DNA of 64,000 bases, taken from NCBI GenBank assembly GCA_029907255.1, contig JARYMF010000011.1:27236-91235 (forward strand). Reading direction: 5' to 3'. Within the stretch, counting starts at the first letter, position 1; every line of letters begins with the position of its first letter. A program made the position numbers and the translations under genes. Positions 44,602-54,057 of the stretch are shown here, piece by piece. Under the pieces are notes generated by a model, which worked only from the letters and a program-made list of their open reading frames with translations, made no database searches and was not told the DNA's origin. This DNA comes from Armatimonadota bacterium (GTDB taxonomy: Bacteria; Armatimonadota; UBA5829; DTJY01).

Positions 44602-46464
44602 TTATTTCGGCTTTGCTGCCGATGCGGAAGCAGTTGTACCAGCAGGCCTAATTATCAAAGTGGCAGGGTATGCCGAACCTGAAAGAGGCATCGTTCGAAT
44701 CGAGACTGTTCTAGTTTTTCCTGCTGGAATAGTAATCTTGTCGAGACAAATTTCTTGAGGAGGTTGGAGAGATTTTATGCGCACCGGCCGCCCATCTACA
44801 AAAAATACCCCGCTCGCAATACCGGCTGTCGCTTCGAAAGCGATTTCTACAGTGTGGGATGTCATCAAAGGATTTTCAAGCGAGGCTTTTATATCATAAA
44901 TAACTCCGTAGTTTCCAAAAAGCCATCTATCCTTTTCGGAATTCTTCAGGGCGTCTTTGCCAATTCTAAAGAAAACCCATGGCTTTCCTGCTGAATAAGT
45001 TAGCTCCAATTTTTGCATAGGGTTTGGATATATGTGGTCGGAAATTTGAAATTTACCGAGATCTATTCCGTCTAAAGGTAATGGCATGTTAGGCTTATCC
45101 TCAATTTGGCGCTGATTTTCAGGTTTTGCAATAACACGAACGATAAGTGGATCACCAGATAGTTGCCTAAACTCGATAATTCCGCTGGCGGTATATGGAT
45201 GATCGAGAGGTTGGCTTACAATCACGCGCCTTGATTCTTTTGGCAGTTCGATAATTCGGCCTACCATTGCACGGTGGTTTTCAAGGAATTCATTGCCTGC
45301 TTTATACCCAACAAGCACCGTATCTAACATGGGAGGCGAGACTCCCTCAATTAGGTGGAGGCTTGCTGAATTTGTTGAAGGATTCAATATGTCTACTACA
45401 AAACCAATGCGTCTGCCCATCATATTCTGGTGGTGGTATAACAGGCGAGTTGCTTCTTGGTTTTGGAGTATTTTGCCAGTATAAAGCACTTGGTACTTCC
45501 AAATTCGCTCTGGGTCATTGCTGTACATTATTGAGGATGCGTTTACATAGGACAAGGGTCTATTTTCGATGTGCACCTGTGTTGTACCTTTAATGGGGAT
45601 GTGGTCGCCTCCTCTTGCTTCTATTTCAACAGGAATTTGAATTCTCTGTCCTGGCAAAGGACTTGAAGAGATTTTAGGCATGCTTAGCGAGCTGACAAAC
45701 GCACCAGGTTCCAAAACTACTGCTGAACGAGCAGCCTCTTCCGCGGCACATTTTGCCAAAGAAATTGGAACACTTGAGCCGGTAACAATTGTTGTTGCAC
45801 TGCTCATTATTTGGGCAGCATATTTCTTTACATGCGCCTTAATTATTACACTAAACTCGGCACATCTTAGGGTAATTTCAGTTTCGCCAAGTTGAAGCCC
45901 TTTAATCACTAATGAGCCTGGCTTTGAGGCATCTGCCGATACAATTGCGCCATTGGATACTTGAGCCGTAACAGGTTCGGGAAGAAGAGATTCCACGCTT
46001 ACTGTGCGCGTTTCGCCTATCGGTATTAGAAGCTCAGTAGGTGATGCGCTTAGAGGCGGCAGACTCAATGCTTCGCGAATATTCCGCACCCAGGCGCTAG
46101 CAAGTTTGGCTGGCGTTGTACCTTGTGCTTTTGCTTCGCTAGGTGTGGCAATGGCAATCATAACATCCCCAGCCATAAGCCTGGCGGATTGCCCGGTTAA
46201 CTTGTAGGAAAGAGCCATTGGGTTTAGTCCCTTTTGAACTAGTCCAGCAAGTCTTTCAGTGGCTAGCGAAGCTCTTTGGACTGGTGAAAGATTGCCGTTA
46301 GAGGTTCTCAGTCGAACGACAATTCGCTTATTAACTATTATGCAAGCTCCATTCGGCTCTGGCTGAAATGTTACACGTGGGGTGAAGCCAGCGAATACAG
46401 GTATACATGGAATATTTAAAGCCAGGACAAATATGGCAATCCAGGTGCGTTTAGCAAAAATCAT
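44602..46464 (-). CDS. Secreted protein of unknown function with pilus-N-like domain
   Basis: GGGAGGTAGC precedes the ATG with 8-11 bases spacing. The 620-residue product has a signal peptide (RTWIAIFVLALNIPCIPVFAG). Residues about 140-210 (LLIPIGETRTVSVESLLPEP, SLVIKGLQLGETEITLRC) resemble the N-terminal domain of secretin/pilus assembly proteins such as CpaC. The rest is beta-rich and the C-terminus is a low-complexity Thr/Ala/Lys tail. It starts 8 bases after mutL and is probably read with it. The role is unknown; a periplasmic or surface location is likely. Confidence 0.65.
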   Translation of the reverse strand: MIFAKRTWIAIFVLALNIPCIPVFAGFTPRVTFQPEPNGACIIVNKRIVVRLRTSNGNLSPVQRASLATERLAGLVQKGLNPMALSYKLTGQSARLMAGDVMIAIATPSEAKAQGTTPAKLASAWVRNIREALSLPPLSASPTELLIPIGETRTVSVESLLPEPVTAQVSNGAIVSADASKPGSLVIKGLQLGETEITLRCAEFSVIIKAHVKKYAAQIMSSATTIVTGSSVPISLAKCAAEEAARSAVVLEPGAFVSSLSMPKISSSPLPGQRIQIPVEIEARGGDHIPIKGTTQVHIENRPLSYVNASSIMYSNDPERIWKYQVLYTGKILQNQEATRLLYHHQNMMGRRIGFVVDILNPSTNSASLHLIEGVSPPMLDTVLVGYKAGNEFLENHRAMVGRIIELPKESRRVIVSQPLDHPYTASGIIEFRQLSGDPLIVRVIAKPENQRQIEDKPNMPLPLDGIDLGKFQISDHIYPNPMQKLELTYSAGKPWVFFRIGKDALKNSEKDRWLFGNYGVIYDIKASLENPLMTSHTVEIAFEATAGIASGVFFVDGRPVRIKSLQPPQEICLDKITIPAGKTRTVSIRTMPLSGSAYPATLIIRPAGTTASASAAKPK

Positions 46465-46472
46465 TTACTCTG

Positions 46473-48278
46473 CTACCTCCCAAACATTTTGTCTAAATCA
46501 TGATTGGAGAGACAAACTACAATAGGGCGCCCATGTGGGCATAGGTATGGATTACTTGTGTGTTTTAAATCGCTTATTAACCTAACCATTTCCTCATGCG
46601 AAAGTTTGTCCCCTGCCTTTATTGCCATTTTACACGCCGATGTTGTTATTAAGGCTTCTCGGCGCACTAGAAGACGGCGGGTAATTGTTAATTCGGTTAG
46701 CTCCTCAATCATGTCTTTTAATACTTGCTCATAATTTTTATCCACAATTATCGCGGGTATTGACCGCACAATGAATGAATCTTTTCCAAAAGATTCAATT
46801 TCGAAGCCAAGAGCGCGAAAATCATCAAGCTTGTGTTCTAATACAAGGGCCTCTCTATGGCCCAAGTTAAGTGTCAATGGGACAATTAGGCGCTGAGCAT
46901 GGACCTTGCTATACATATTTGAAAGCTGGTCATAAAGGATGCGTTCGTGAGCTACGTGTTGGTCTATTAATAGTATTCCCGCTGAGGATTGTGCAACAAT
47001 GTATAAGTTTCTTGCTTGAGCTAATACTTCAGCGCCTTCCAAGGGGTTTATTTGCGCTGCTGTTTCTTGCTCTTGTGTAACCCCTTCCTGCGTGATTTGC
47101 GGTACAAACAACTCTTCTTTTTGTTGCTCAAGCTTTGCCGTAAGAGATTTTCGGAACTCCTCTAGCTCATCTGTGGTTGATTGCGTAAGCTTCTTTTGAT
47201 ATGTCGGGGTGAATGTCGGTCTCCGAATATTTGAAGCTGATGGTAGAAGATCCTCTGCATTCGGAATAATATTGCTTGAAGAAAGCGCATCGCGAATGCA
47301 TGAAATTACAATATTATGAACTTCCCATTCTCGAGCGAATTTGACTTCGATTTTTGTTGGATGAACGTTTACATCCACAAATTCAGGCGGGACGTCAATG
47401 AAGCAAATTAAAAGTGGAAATCGCCCTTGGGGAAGGATGCCTCGATATGCTTCGTCAAGTGCATGGATAAGATTTCGATTTCGCACAAAGCGCCGGTTAA
47501 CGAAAAATAGCTGTCCAGACCGGTTTGCCTTTGAGTATGATGGCTTTGAAATAACCCCATAAACCTTGTAAGGTCCTGCTTGGCTGTTAATTTCAACCAC
47601 TGCCTCTGCAGCGTCTCTTCCAAAGACCGTAAGGACTGCATCTGTTAGGAGATTCGAGCTTGGCGAGCGAAAAATAACTCGGTCATTATGCGAGAGAGTT
47701 ATATCTACTTCACCGTGTGAAATGGCGAACCGATTTACAAGCTCGGTAATATGTCCCAGTTCCGTTTGTGCTGTTTTGAGAAATTTCTTGCGCGCTGGAA
47801 GATTGAAAAACAAGTCTTTGACAAGTACAGATGTACCGGGCGGAGCGCCAATATCGGTGACCTCCTCAATCTTGCCAGCAACGCACGTGATTTTCGTGCC
47901 TAAATCATCTTCTGGTTTTCTCGTAACGATTTTTGTGTGTGAGACTGAGGCAATGCTTGGGAGGGCTTCACCGCGGAATCCAAGTGTGCGAATGGAAAAA
48001 AGGTCATCGGCTGATTTGATTTTCGATGTTGCGTGCCTTCTAAGGCTTAGCACAGAGTCTTCTCGTGACATGCCGATACCATTGTCGGTTACTCGAATCA
48101 GTCGCTTGCCTCCGTCTATCAGGTCAATCCTAATCTCGGTAGCGCCAGCGTCCAAGGAGTTTTCTACAAGCTCCTTAACAACAGAGGCTGGTCGCTCTAT
48201 TACCTCACCTGCTGCGATTTTATTTGCGGTGTTGTCGTCGAGAATGTTAATTATGCTACGCTGCGCTCTTGTTTCCAT
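46473..48278 (-). CDS. mutL: DNA mismatch repair protein MutL
   Basis: MutL is the ATPase that links MutS to strand nicking. The 601-residue protein has the GHKL ATPase motifs KIAAGEVIERPASVVKELVENS, IRVTDNGIGM and LGFRGEALPSIASVS, and a C-terminal dimerisation domain. The endonuclease motif reads DQHVAHERILYD against the usual DQHA(X)2E(X)4E, with Val for Ala and Asp for the last Glu, and CPHGRP is present near the end. It is therefore probably a nicking MutL, with conservative changes. It follows mutS by 5 bases. Confidence 0.97.
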   Translation of the reverse strand: METRAQRSIINILDDNTANKIAAGEVIERPASVVKELVENSLDAGATEIRIDLIDGGKRLIRVTDNGIGMSREDSVLSLRRHATSKIKSADDLFSIRTLGFRGEALPSIASVSHTKIVTRKPEDDLGTKITCVAGKIEEVTDIGAPPGTSVLVKDLFFNLPARKKFLKTAQTELGHITELVNRFAISHGEVDITLSHNDRVIFRSPSSNLLTDAVLTVFGRDAAEAVVEINSQAGPYKVYGVISKPSYSKANRSGQLFFVNRRFVRNRNLIHALDEAYRGILPQGRFPLLICFIDVPPEFVDVNVHPTKIEVKFAREWEVHNIVISCIRDALSSSNIIPNAEDLLPSASNIRRPTFTPTYQKKLTQSTTDELEEFRKSLTAKLEQQKEELFVPQITQEGVTQEQETAAQINPLEGAEVLAQARNLYIVAQSSAGILLIDQHVAHERILYDQLSNMYSKVHAQRLIVPLTLNLGHREALVLEHKLDDFRALGFEIESFGKDSFIVRSIPAIIVDKNYEQVLKDMIEELTELTITRRLLVRREALITTSACKMAIKAGDKLSHEEMVRLISDLKHTSNPYLCPHGRPIVVCLSNHDLDKMFGR

Positions 48279-48283
48279 GCGAT

Positions 48284-50881
48284 TTACTTCTTTAATCGTT
48301 GTTGCATTTCGTAAAGTTTTGTGAGTGCTTCAATGGGCGACATTGTGCTAATGTCAAGCTCCTTAATTTCTTGAATGACAGGGTGGTCTTCAACTTCGAA
48401 GAGTGTTAGCTGTAGTTTCTCTGTGCGAGCTGGAATCTTCAAGTTCTTGTCCAAAATTCCTTTGGTCGTGCCGTTGTTTTCCAGGCTCCAAAGTACCTCT
48501 TTTGCTTTCTCAATTACTGGCTGAGGAAGCCCGGCGAGGCGTGCTACTTGAATGCCATAGCTTCGATCTGTACCCCCAGGCATAATTTTTCTAAGCCACA
48601 CAATCCTATCGCCCTCTTCCTTTACTGCTATCCGGTAATTTTTGATACCTGGATAAGCATTCGCGAGGTCATTCAGATGGTGGTAATGTGTGGCAAAAAG
48701 CGTCTTTGCGCCTATGCTTATTATGTATTCTGCAACCGCCCATGCTATCGAAAGCCCGTCAAAAGTGCTTGTCCCCCGCCCTATTTCATCGAGAATGATT
48801 AAGCTTCGGTCGGTTGCGTTGTTAAGTATATTGGCGGTTTCGGTCATCTCGACCATAAATGTACTTTGGCCCGAGTAAAGTTCGTCGTGTGCTCCGACCC
48901 TTGTAAATATTCGATCAACAATGCCGATGTGCGCAGATTCAGCAGGGACGAAGCTTCCCATTTGTGCCATCAATACAATTAAAGCTGTCTGCCGGAGATA
49001 TGTGGACTTACCTGCCATATTAGGACCTGTTATTATTAAGAGTTGGTTTTCTTTGCAGTCCAGGTGGCAGTCGTTTGGTACAAAAAGCTCGTCCGTTTGC
49101 ATCCGCTCAACTACGGGATGTCTTCCATTCTTAATGTGAATTTCTGTGCCATAGTCAACCTTTGGCTTGCAGTATTGGTTTTCAGCTGCAACTTCAGCTA
49201 ATGAGCATAAGACGTCAATTTGGGCAATTGCTCGTGCAGTTTTGAAGAGATTTTCAGAATCCTTTGCAATTTGGTCCCTAATAGCGCAAAAGAGGTCGTA
49301 CTCAAGTTGAACTGCTTTTTCTTCTGCCCCTAGCACCATCGCTTCATATTCTTTTAGCTCTGGGGTTATAAACCTCTCTGCGCCCACCATTGTTTGCTTT
49401 CGGATATAGTTTTCGGGCACGAGTTTGAGGTTTGCCTTGCTAACTTCGATGTAATAGCCGAATACCGAGTTGTATCCAACCTTGAGCGATTTAATCCCTG
49501 TCCGTTCGCGTTCCTTTGCTTCTAGTCCAGCAATCCATGCTTTTCCATCTTTGCTAGCAGCCCTCAAAGTGTCTAGTTCTTGACTAAACCCTGGTTTAAT
49601 GATATTGCCGTCTCTCAGAGTAGCCGGCGGTTCTTCTACAATCGAAGATGATATTAAATCTGTGATATGTTCATGCGAACATAAGTTTATTCGCAGGTTG
49701 TTTAGAGTAGGGTTTTGAGAAGCCTCAAGAGCTTTCATTAGCTCTGGAAGAACTTGGAGTGAATTCCTAAGGGCAATTAAATCTCGTGCGTTGGCGGCTC
49801 CAGTAACAATACGTGACGTGAGGCGTTCGAGATCAAATACTTTCTGCAGCAGCTCTCGAACCTGAGTACGCATCATTAAGTTGCCATAAAATTCTTCCAC
49901 TGCGTCGAGTCTTTTTTGAATTTCGTCTACAACCAACAATGGTTGGTCGAGCCATTTCTTTATGAGTCGCCCACCCATCGCGGTGACTGTGCGGTCTAAG
50001 ATTTGCAAAAGGCTCTTGCTCCGGGTACCGTCGGACAATGAATGAGTTAGTTCAAGGTTACGTCGGGTGGCCGGGTCAAGGACCATATATTTCTCGGTTG
50101 AATAGGTTGAAAGCGAGCTGATATGATTTAGTGATGCAGGCTGGGTACTCTCAAGATATTTCACGACCATTGCCGCAGCGTCAAGACCAGCTGTATAATC
50201 CTCGCACCCAAAGCCACGAAGCGACGTTGTGCCAAGTTGTTTAAGGAGTATATCCCTGGGGGACATAAACCCGTCGAGATTGAACTCGGTTAATCTTGCA
50301 CGACAGACTGCCTCTATTTTATTACTAAAATCTTTTGCCTCCTCGGGAATGAGTATTTCTGCTGGTGAGAGCCGATTTACTTCATCGAGAGTTCTGGGTT
50401 CGGCGTTCGGGCCACTAAGCTCGGTTATAAGGAATTCACCAGTGGAGATATCGCTAACCGCTAATCCAAAGACTCCATTCCGAAATGCGACTGAAACTAG
50501 GTAGTTGTTGCTTTTTGACTCTAGCATAGAATCTTCGATGACGGTGCCAGGGGTAACAACGCGGGTAACTTCACGTTTGACAAGACCCTTTGCGAGTTTC
50601 GGATCTTCGACTTGGTCGCAAATAGCAACCCGATAATCTTTGCTTATAAGTCGGGCGATGTAGCGTTCAACAGAGTGGTATGGTACGCCGCACATGGGGA
50701 TTCGCCCAGCTTTTCCTGCGTCGCGTGATGTGAGCGTTATCTCTAGCTCTTTAGCGGCAATTTCGGCATCCTGGCCAAACATTTCGTAAAAGTCACCAAG
50801 CCGGAACATAAGGATTACATCGGGATATTCCTTCTTGATTGCCATATATTGCTTGAGCATGGGAGTCAATTTGGAGTTCAT
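48284..50881 (-). CDS. mutS: DNA mismatch repair protein MutS
   Basis: The start is placed at 50879-50881 (MNSKLTPMLKQYMAIKKEYP), which matches the family; a longer frame upstream overlaps miaB. The 865-residue protein binds mispaired bases. Domain I has the mismatch wedge motif MFRLGDFYEMFGQDAE with the Phe-x-Glu pair, and the C-terminal ABC ATPase has ITGPNMAGKSTYLRQTALI (Walker A), a Walker B ending SLIILDEIGRGTSTFDGL and FATHYHHL. It lies between miaB and mutL. Confidence 0.97.
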   Translation of the reverse strand: MNSKLTPMLKQYMAIKKEYPDVILMFRLGDFYEMFGQDAEIAAKELEITLTSRDAGKAGRIPMCGVPYHSVERYIARLISKDYRVAICDQVEDPKLAKGLVKREVTRVVTPGTVIEDSMLESKSNNYLVSVAFRNGVFGLAVSDISTGEFLITELSGPNAEPRTLDEVNRLSPAEILIPEEAKDFSNKIEAVCRARLTEFNLDGFMSPRDILLKQLGTTSLRGFGCEDYTAGLDAAAMVVKYLESTQPASLNHISSLSTYSTEKYMVLDPATRRNLELTHSLSDGTRSKSLLQILDRTVTAMGGRLIKKWLDQPLLVVDEIQKRLDAVEEFYGNLMMRTQVRELLQKVFDLERLTSRIVTGAANARDLIALRNSLQVLPELMKALEASQNPTLNNLRINLCSHEHITDLISSSIVEEPPATLRDGNIIKPGFSQELDTLRAASKDGKAWIAGLEAKERERTGIKSLKVGYNSVFGYYIEVSKANLKLVPENYIRKQTMVGAERFITPELKEYEAMVLGAEEKAVQLEYDLFCAIRDQIAKDSENLFKTARAIAQIDVLCSLAEVAAENQYCKPKVDYGTEIHIKNGRHPVVERMQTDELFVPNDCHLDCKENQLLIITGPNMAGKSTYLRQTALIVLMAQMGSFVPAESAHIGIVDRIFTRVGAHDELYSGQSTFMVEMTETANILNNATDRSLIILDEIGRGTSTFDGLSIAWAVAEYIISIGAKTLFATHYHHLNDLANAYPGIKNYRIAVKEEGDRIVWLRKIMPGGTDRSYGIQVARLAGLPQPVIEKAKEVLWSLENNGTTKGILDKNLKIPARTEKLQLTLFEVEDHPVIQEIKELDISTMSPIEALTKLYEMQQRLKK

Positions 50882-50910
50882 TTGAGTTTCCCGAGCAAGG
50901 TATTTTGAAT

Positions 50911-52284
50911 CTATCTTGCGTCTACAATTTCTCCGGTAAATCCCCATGGGTGGGCTTTGATAGCCCGTATTGAGACCAGTCTGCCCGAAAGTTCAGGATT
51001 ACCAGGAAAAACAACGGCTTTGTTTGTTCTTGTGTATCCTGTTAATTTTGATTCATCCTTCCAGCTGGGACCTTCGACGAGAACTTCGAATTCTTGCCCA
51101 ACTTCCTTTTCGTTTCGTTCCAAGGTAATTTGATTTTGGAGGTTGATTAGTTCGAGCAATCGCCTTTGCTTAGTTTTGTTGTCTATTTGGTTTGGCAGTT
51201 CAGCGGCTTTTGTGCCAGGTCTGGGGTTGAATGCAAACATGAATGCGCCATCAAATTGGATTCTTCTAACGGCATTTAGCGTATTTTGGAATTGTTCCTC
51301 GGTTTCCCCAGGGAAGCCGACCATTATGTCGGTTGTTATTGCAATTCCAGGAATTGCATTTCGAAGCTTTTCTACCAGGCTTATGTAGTGTTCTACTGTA
51401 TAATGCCGATTCATTGCATGTAAAATCCTATTATCGCCAGCTTGAATCGGTAAGTGCAGATGCTCGCAAACTTTGGGAAGTCGTGCCATAGCGTCTATCA
51501 ATCGGTCGCTAAGGTCCTTCGGATGTGAAGTAGTAAATCGTATGCGCCAAAGGCCTTCTATTTCGTTCAGACGACCAAGAAGCGTAGGAAAATCACACAA
51601 GGAATCGGTGTCATTTTGCAGTTGATTTAGGTTGTCGGATTTTTGTTGAGTTTTGCCGTAGCTATTCACGTTTTGCCCAAGCAGAGTGACCTCGCGGCAT
51701 CCATGCGAAGTAAGCTCTTGTACTTCGGCAACTATATCTTCAATTGGCCGACTGCGCTCCGGGCCTCGTGTAAATGGAACAACGCAGTAAGCACAGTAGT
51801 TGTTGCAGCCATACATAATGGGAACAAAGTGCTTGAGGCCAATATCGCCAATCACACGCTTGGGTTTGGCGAAAGCGATGTTGCCGTTTCTCTTGGGTAA
51901 ATCGAGAGCAAACACAGGCCGTTCCCCTGCGCGGACCTTGCTGATAAGTTGAGGCAGTTCAAAGATTTGGTCGGTTCCTATGATTATATCCACGAAAGGA
52001 GCGCGTTTTACAATTTCATTTCCGGCACGCTGAGCCATGCAGCCGCAGACGCCGATGATAAGGTTATTTTTGATTTTCTTCAGCGACTTGAGCTCACCCA
52101 GCTTGCTCATAACCTTACGCTCGGGCTTCTCGCGAACGGAACATGTATTCAATAATATAATATCCGCTTCCTCGGCAAGCATGGCTTGGCGATATCCCAT
52201 CTGTCGCAGAAGATTCGCCATCTGCTGCGAGTCGTCTTCATTCATTTGGCAACCCCAGGTTATGATCATAAAAGCTTGTTGCAT
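50911..52284 (-). CDS. miaB: tRNA-2-methylthio-N6-dimethylallyladenosine synthase
   Basis: MiaB is a radical-SAM methylthiotransferase acting on position 37 of tRNAs. The 457-residue protein has the N-terminal cluster ligands WGCQMNEDD, LLNTCSVREK and VCGCMAQR, the radical-SAM motif YGCNNYCAYCVVPFTRG, VTLLGQNVNSYG, and a C-terminal TRAM domain (LVEGPSWKDESKLTGYTRTN). It lies 29 bases upstream of mutS; miaB-mutS-mutL is a common order in many bacteria. Confidence 0.97.
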   Translation of the reverse strand: MQQAFMIITWGCQMNEDDSQQMANLLRQMGYRQAMLAEEADIILLNTCSVREKPERKVMSKLGELKSLKKIKNNLIIGVCGCMAQRAGNEIVKRAPFVDIIIGTDQIFELPQLISKVRAGERPVFALDLPKRNGNIAFAKPKRVIGDIGLKHFVPIMYGCNNYCAYCVVPFTRGPERSRPIEDIVAEVQELTSHGCREVTLLGQNVNSYGKTQQKSDNLNQLQNDTDSLCDFPTLLGRLNEIEGLWRIRFTTSHPKDLSDRLIDAMARLPKVCEHLHLPIQAGDNRILHAMNRHYTVEHYISLVEKLRNAIPGIAITTDIMVGFPGETEEQFQNTLNAVRRIQFDGAFMFAFNPRPGTKAAELPNQIDNKTKQRRLLELINLQNQITLERNEKEVGQEFEVLVEGPSWKDESKLTGYTRTNKAVVFPGNPELSGRLVSIRAIKAHPWGFTGEIVDAR

Positions 52285-52444
52285 ATGTTTACAGCCAGAA
52301 CTTTTCTTGTTTGAGAATTGTGATTATATTATGAAATTGTAGCTTAAAATTACCCAAAACATCAAGAGAAAATCCCTAACACATTTATTGCTTGACTTGC
52401 TAGCAATGCTTTACTTGAATTTATCTGTCAAGATTCCTTTGGGG

Positions 52445-52473
52445 TTGACAAAACTTTCCAAGTAAGTTAGACT
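52445..52473 (+). promoter_or_regulatory. Promoter of the mvhD-metF-glt-hdr cluster
   Basis: TTGACA (52445-52450), 17 bases, TAGACT (52468-52473). It would start transcription near 52480, leaving an untranslated leader of about 235 bases before the mvhD-like gene. Confidence 0.65.
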
Positions 52474-52497
52474 TAGTGCGAAGAATTAGGCTGCAGC

Positions 52498-52691
52498 AAC
52501 GCAAGACAATCCTTGTCCCGCGCGTTCCGATGATTTTTCGTGAGGGGCAGACGAGCAAATAATTTCTAAGCAAGGAATGCTTAGATATTCTTTATGGCGG
52601 ATGCCAAGCGTTTTCTCCGCCATAATTCTCTTTATTTAGAGAAATTGACGAGGGCGTCATGTTGCGCGTGTACTCACGAGCATCGGCGCCC
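52498..52691 (+). promoter_or_regulatory. Hairpin-rich leader RNA of the redox cluster
   Basis: Five hairpins follow one another: AACGC/GCGTT (52498-52526) around GACAA/TTGTC; TCTAAGCA/TGCTTAGA (52565-52585, perfect); TATGGCGGA/TCCGCCATA (52593-52624, perfect); TTCTCT/AGAGAA (52626-52643); and GGGCG/CGCCC (52652-52691) enclosing CGTG/CACG, followed by an AT-rich stretch. I cannot match it to a known riboswitch class. The length and stacked perfect stems suggest a regulatory RNA. Confidence 0.5.
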
Positions 52692-52715
52692 TTATTGTAT
52701 ATTTTTAAGGAGAAT

Positions 52716-53111
52716 ATGAACGAGTCTAGAAAAAATTGCGATATCAGGGTTTTTTACTGCCGAAATCTTGCCGAGGATTTTGGCATATTGCCTATGCTGT
52801 TGCCCATGGAGCGCCAAAACAATGTCGCTTTGGAACCTGTCCCTTGTAGCGGGAAGATTGATCCTCGTTATCTATTAAAGGCATTTGAAGCCGGTTCGCG
52901 CTTTGTTTGCATCTTAAGTTGTCCCAAAGGTGAGTGCAAGCTAATTGAGGGAAATCTGCGCGCCGCCCGAAGAGTTCAAGCTGTAAAGGAACTTCTCGCA
53001 GAAGCAGGTTTCAATCCTGAATCGCTTAGGTTAATCATTCCTGAAAGCAAAGATGCCAAACATATTGAAGCGGCAGTTGAGTTAATTCTAGGTTGTTTAA
53101 ATAAAAAATAG
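52716..53111 (+). CDS. MvhD/FrhD-like hydrogenase iron-sulfur subunit
   Basis: The ATG at 52716 has AAGGAG upstream; a longer frame from 52659 runs through the leader hairpins. The 131-residue protein matches the MvhD core: PCSGKIDPRYLLKAFEAG, then VCILSCPKGECKLIEGNLRAARR. MvhD passes electrons between a dehydrogenase and HdrA through a [2Fe-2S] cluster. Cysteines are at 8, 15, 44, 65, 69 and 74. The Cys-rich N-terminal segment of classical MvhD (FCCNWCS pattern) is reduced to FYC here, so cluster binding may be altered. It is the first gene of the cluster. Confidence 0.85.
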   Translation: MNESRKNCDIRVFYCRNLAEDFGILPMLLPMERQNNVALEPVPCSGKIDPRYLLKAFEAGSRFVCILSCPKGECKLIEGNLRAARRVQAVKELLAEAGFNPESLRLIIPESKDAKHIEAAVELILGCLNKK

Positions 53112-53163
53112 CTTTATGATTAACGCCATTTAAGATGCAGGTTTCCCAAAGAAAGGTGAAGGT

Positions 53164-54051
53164 ATGTCAGAAGGCAATCTAAACAAGGCAATTAAAAGTG
53201 GCCAGTTCGTGATTATAGCGGAATGCCTCCCACCGCGAGGAGCCGATGCCGCGAAGATTAAAGCGTGTGCTCAAGTTCTAGGTGGGATGGTACATGCTGT
53301 AGGAGCGGTTGAAAGTGAAGATGGTGTTCGGTTATGCAGTCTTGCCGCGTGCAATCACTTAGCATGTGCTGGGGCTGAACCTATTCTTCATTTACTTACG
53401 CGAGATTTAAATCGAATAGCATTGCAAGCTACCATCCTTGGGGCTGTTTCATTGGGCATAACGAATATCTTCTGCACCACAGGTAGACACCAGGTACTCA
53501 CCGCAGAATCATGCGCAAAGGGCGTTAATGACGTTGACCCAATCCAACTTCTCAGGATTGCCGATGGAATGCGCAAAGATGGTTTGCTTGCTAATGGACA
53601 AGAGCTAGACGGGAAAATAGAGTTTATACTTGGCACAGATACAAATCCCTTTGCTGAACCAATGGAGCTTCAGGTGATTGCTCTTGAGCAGGCTATTCGA
53701 TCAGGAGCAGATTTTATAATCACCCAGCCGGTTTACAACCTCGAAGCCTTCAATCAATGGGTGAAAGCAATTAGCCAGCGAAATATTCCTTCTCAAACAT
53801 ACATAATCGCGGCCGTAAAGCCTCTAACTTCTAAGGATGAGGCATTGGCCCTAAGAGAAAAGTATAGGCACTTGGATATACCCGACAGTGTATTATCGAA
53901 ACTGGATGCAACTTCCGGCATAGATTTAGCAGTTGAAACTTTGATTGCTCTAAAAAATACCGAAGGAATCCGGGGCGTTTATTTGATGACCGGTGATAAT
54001 TTTCAACTTGCCGCAGACATTTTGAAGGCGAGCGGACTTTCGAGGGGCTAG
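53164..54051 (+). CDS. Methylenetetrahydrofolate reductase-family protein (MetF-like)
   Basis: AAAGGTGAAGG precedes the ATG. The 295-residue protein has the MetF barrel: a proton-donor-like Glu20 in IIAECLPPRG, ILHLLTRDLNRIALQATILGA, LGITNIFCTTG, and FIITQPVYNLEAFNQW. It would bind FAD and a folate, normally reducing methylene- to methyl-tetrahydrofolate. The Asp of the usual TGD segment, which helps folate reduction, is Arg108 here (CTTGRHQ). No MetV-like zinc subunit gene is present. In some acetogens metF lies beside hdrABC and mvhD, and this order fits that picture. Confidence 0.88.
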   Translation: MSEGNLNKAIKSGQFVIIAECLPPRGADAAKIKACAQVLGGMVHAVGAVESEDGVRLCSLAACNHLACAGAEPILHLLTRDLNRIALQATILGAVSLGITNIFCTTGRHQVLTAESCAKGVNDVDPIQLLRIADGMRKDGLLANGQELDGKIEFILGTDTNPFAEPMELQVIALEQAIRSGADFIITQPVYNLEAFNQWVKAISQRNIPSQTYIIAAVKPLTSKDEALALREKYRHLDIPDSVLSKLDATSGIDLAVETLIALKNTEGIRGVYLMTGDNFQLAADILKASGLSRG

Positions 54052-54057
54052 GAAGTA

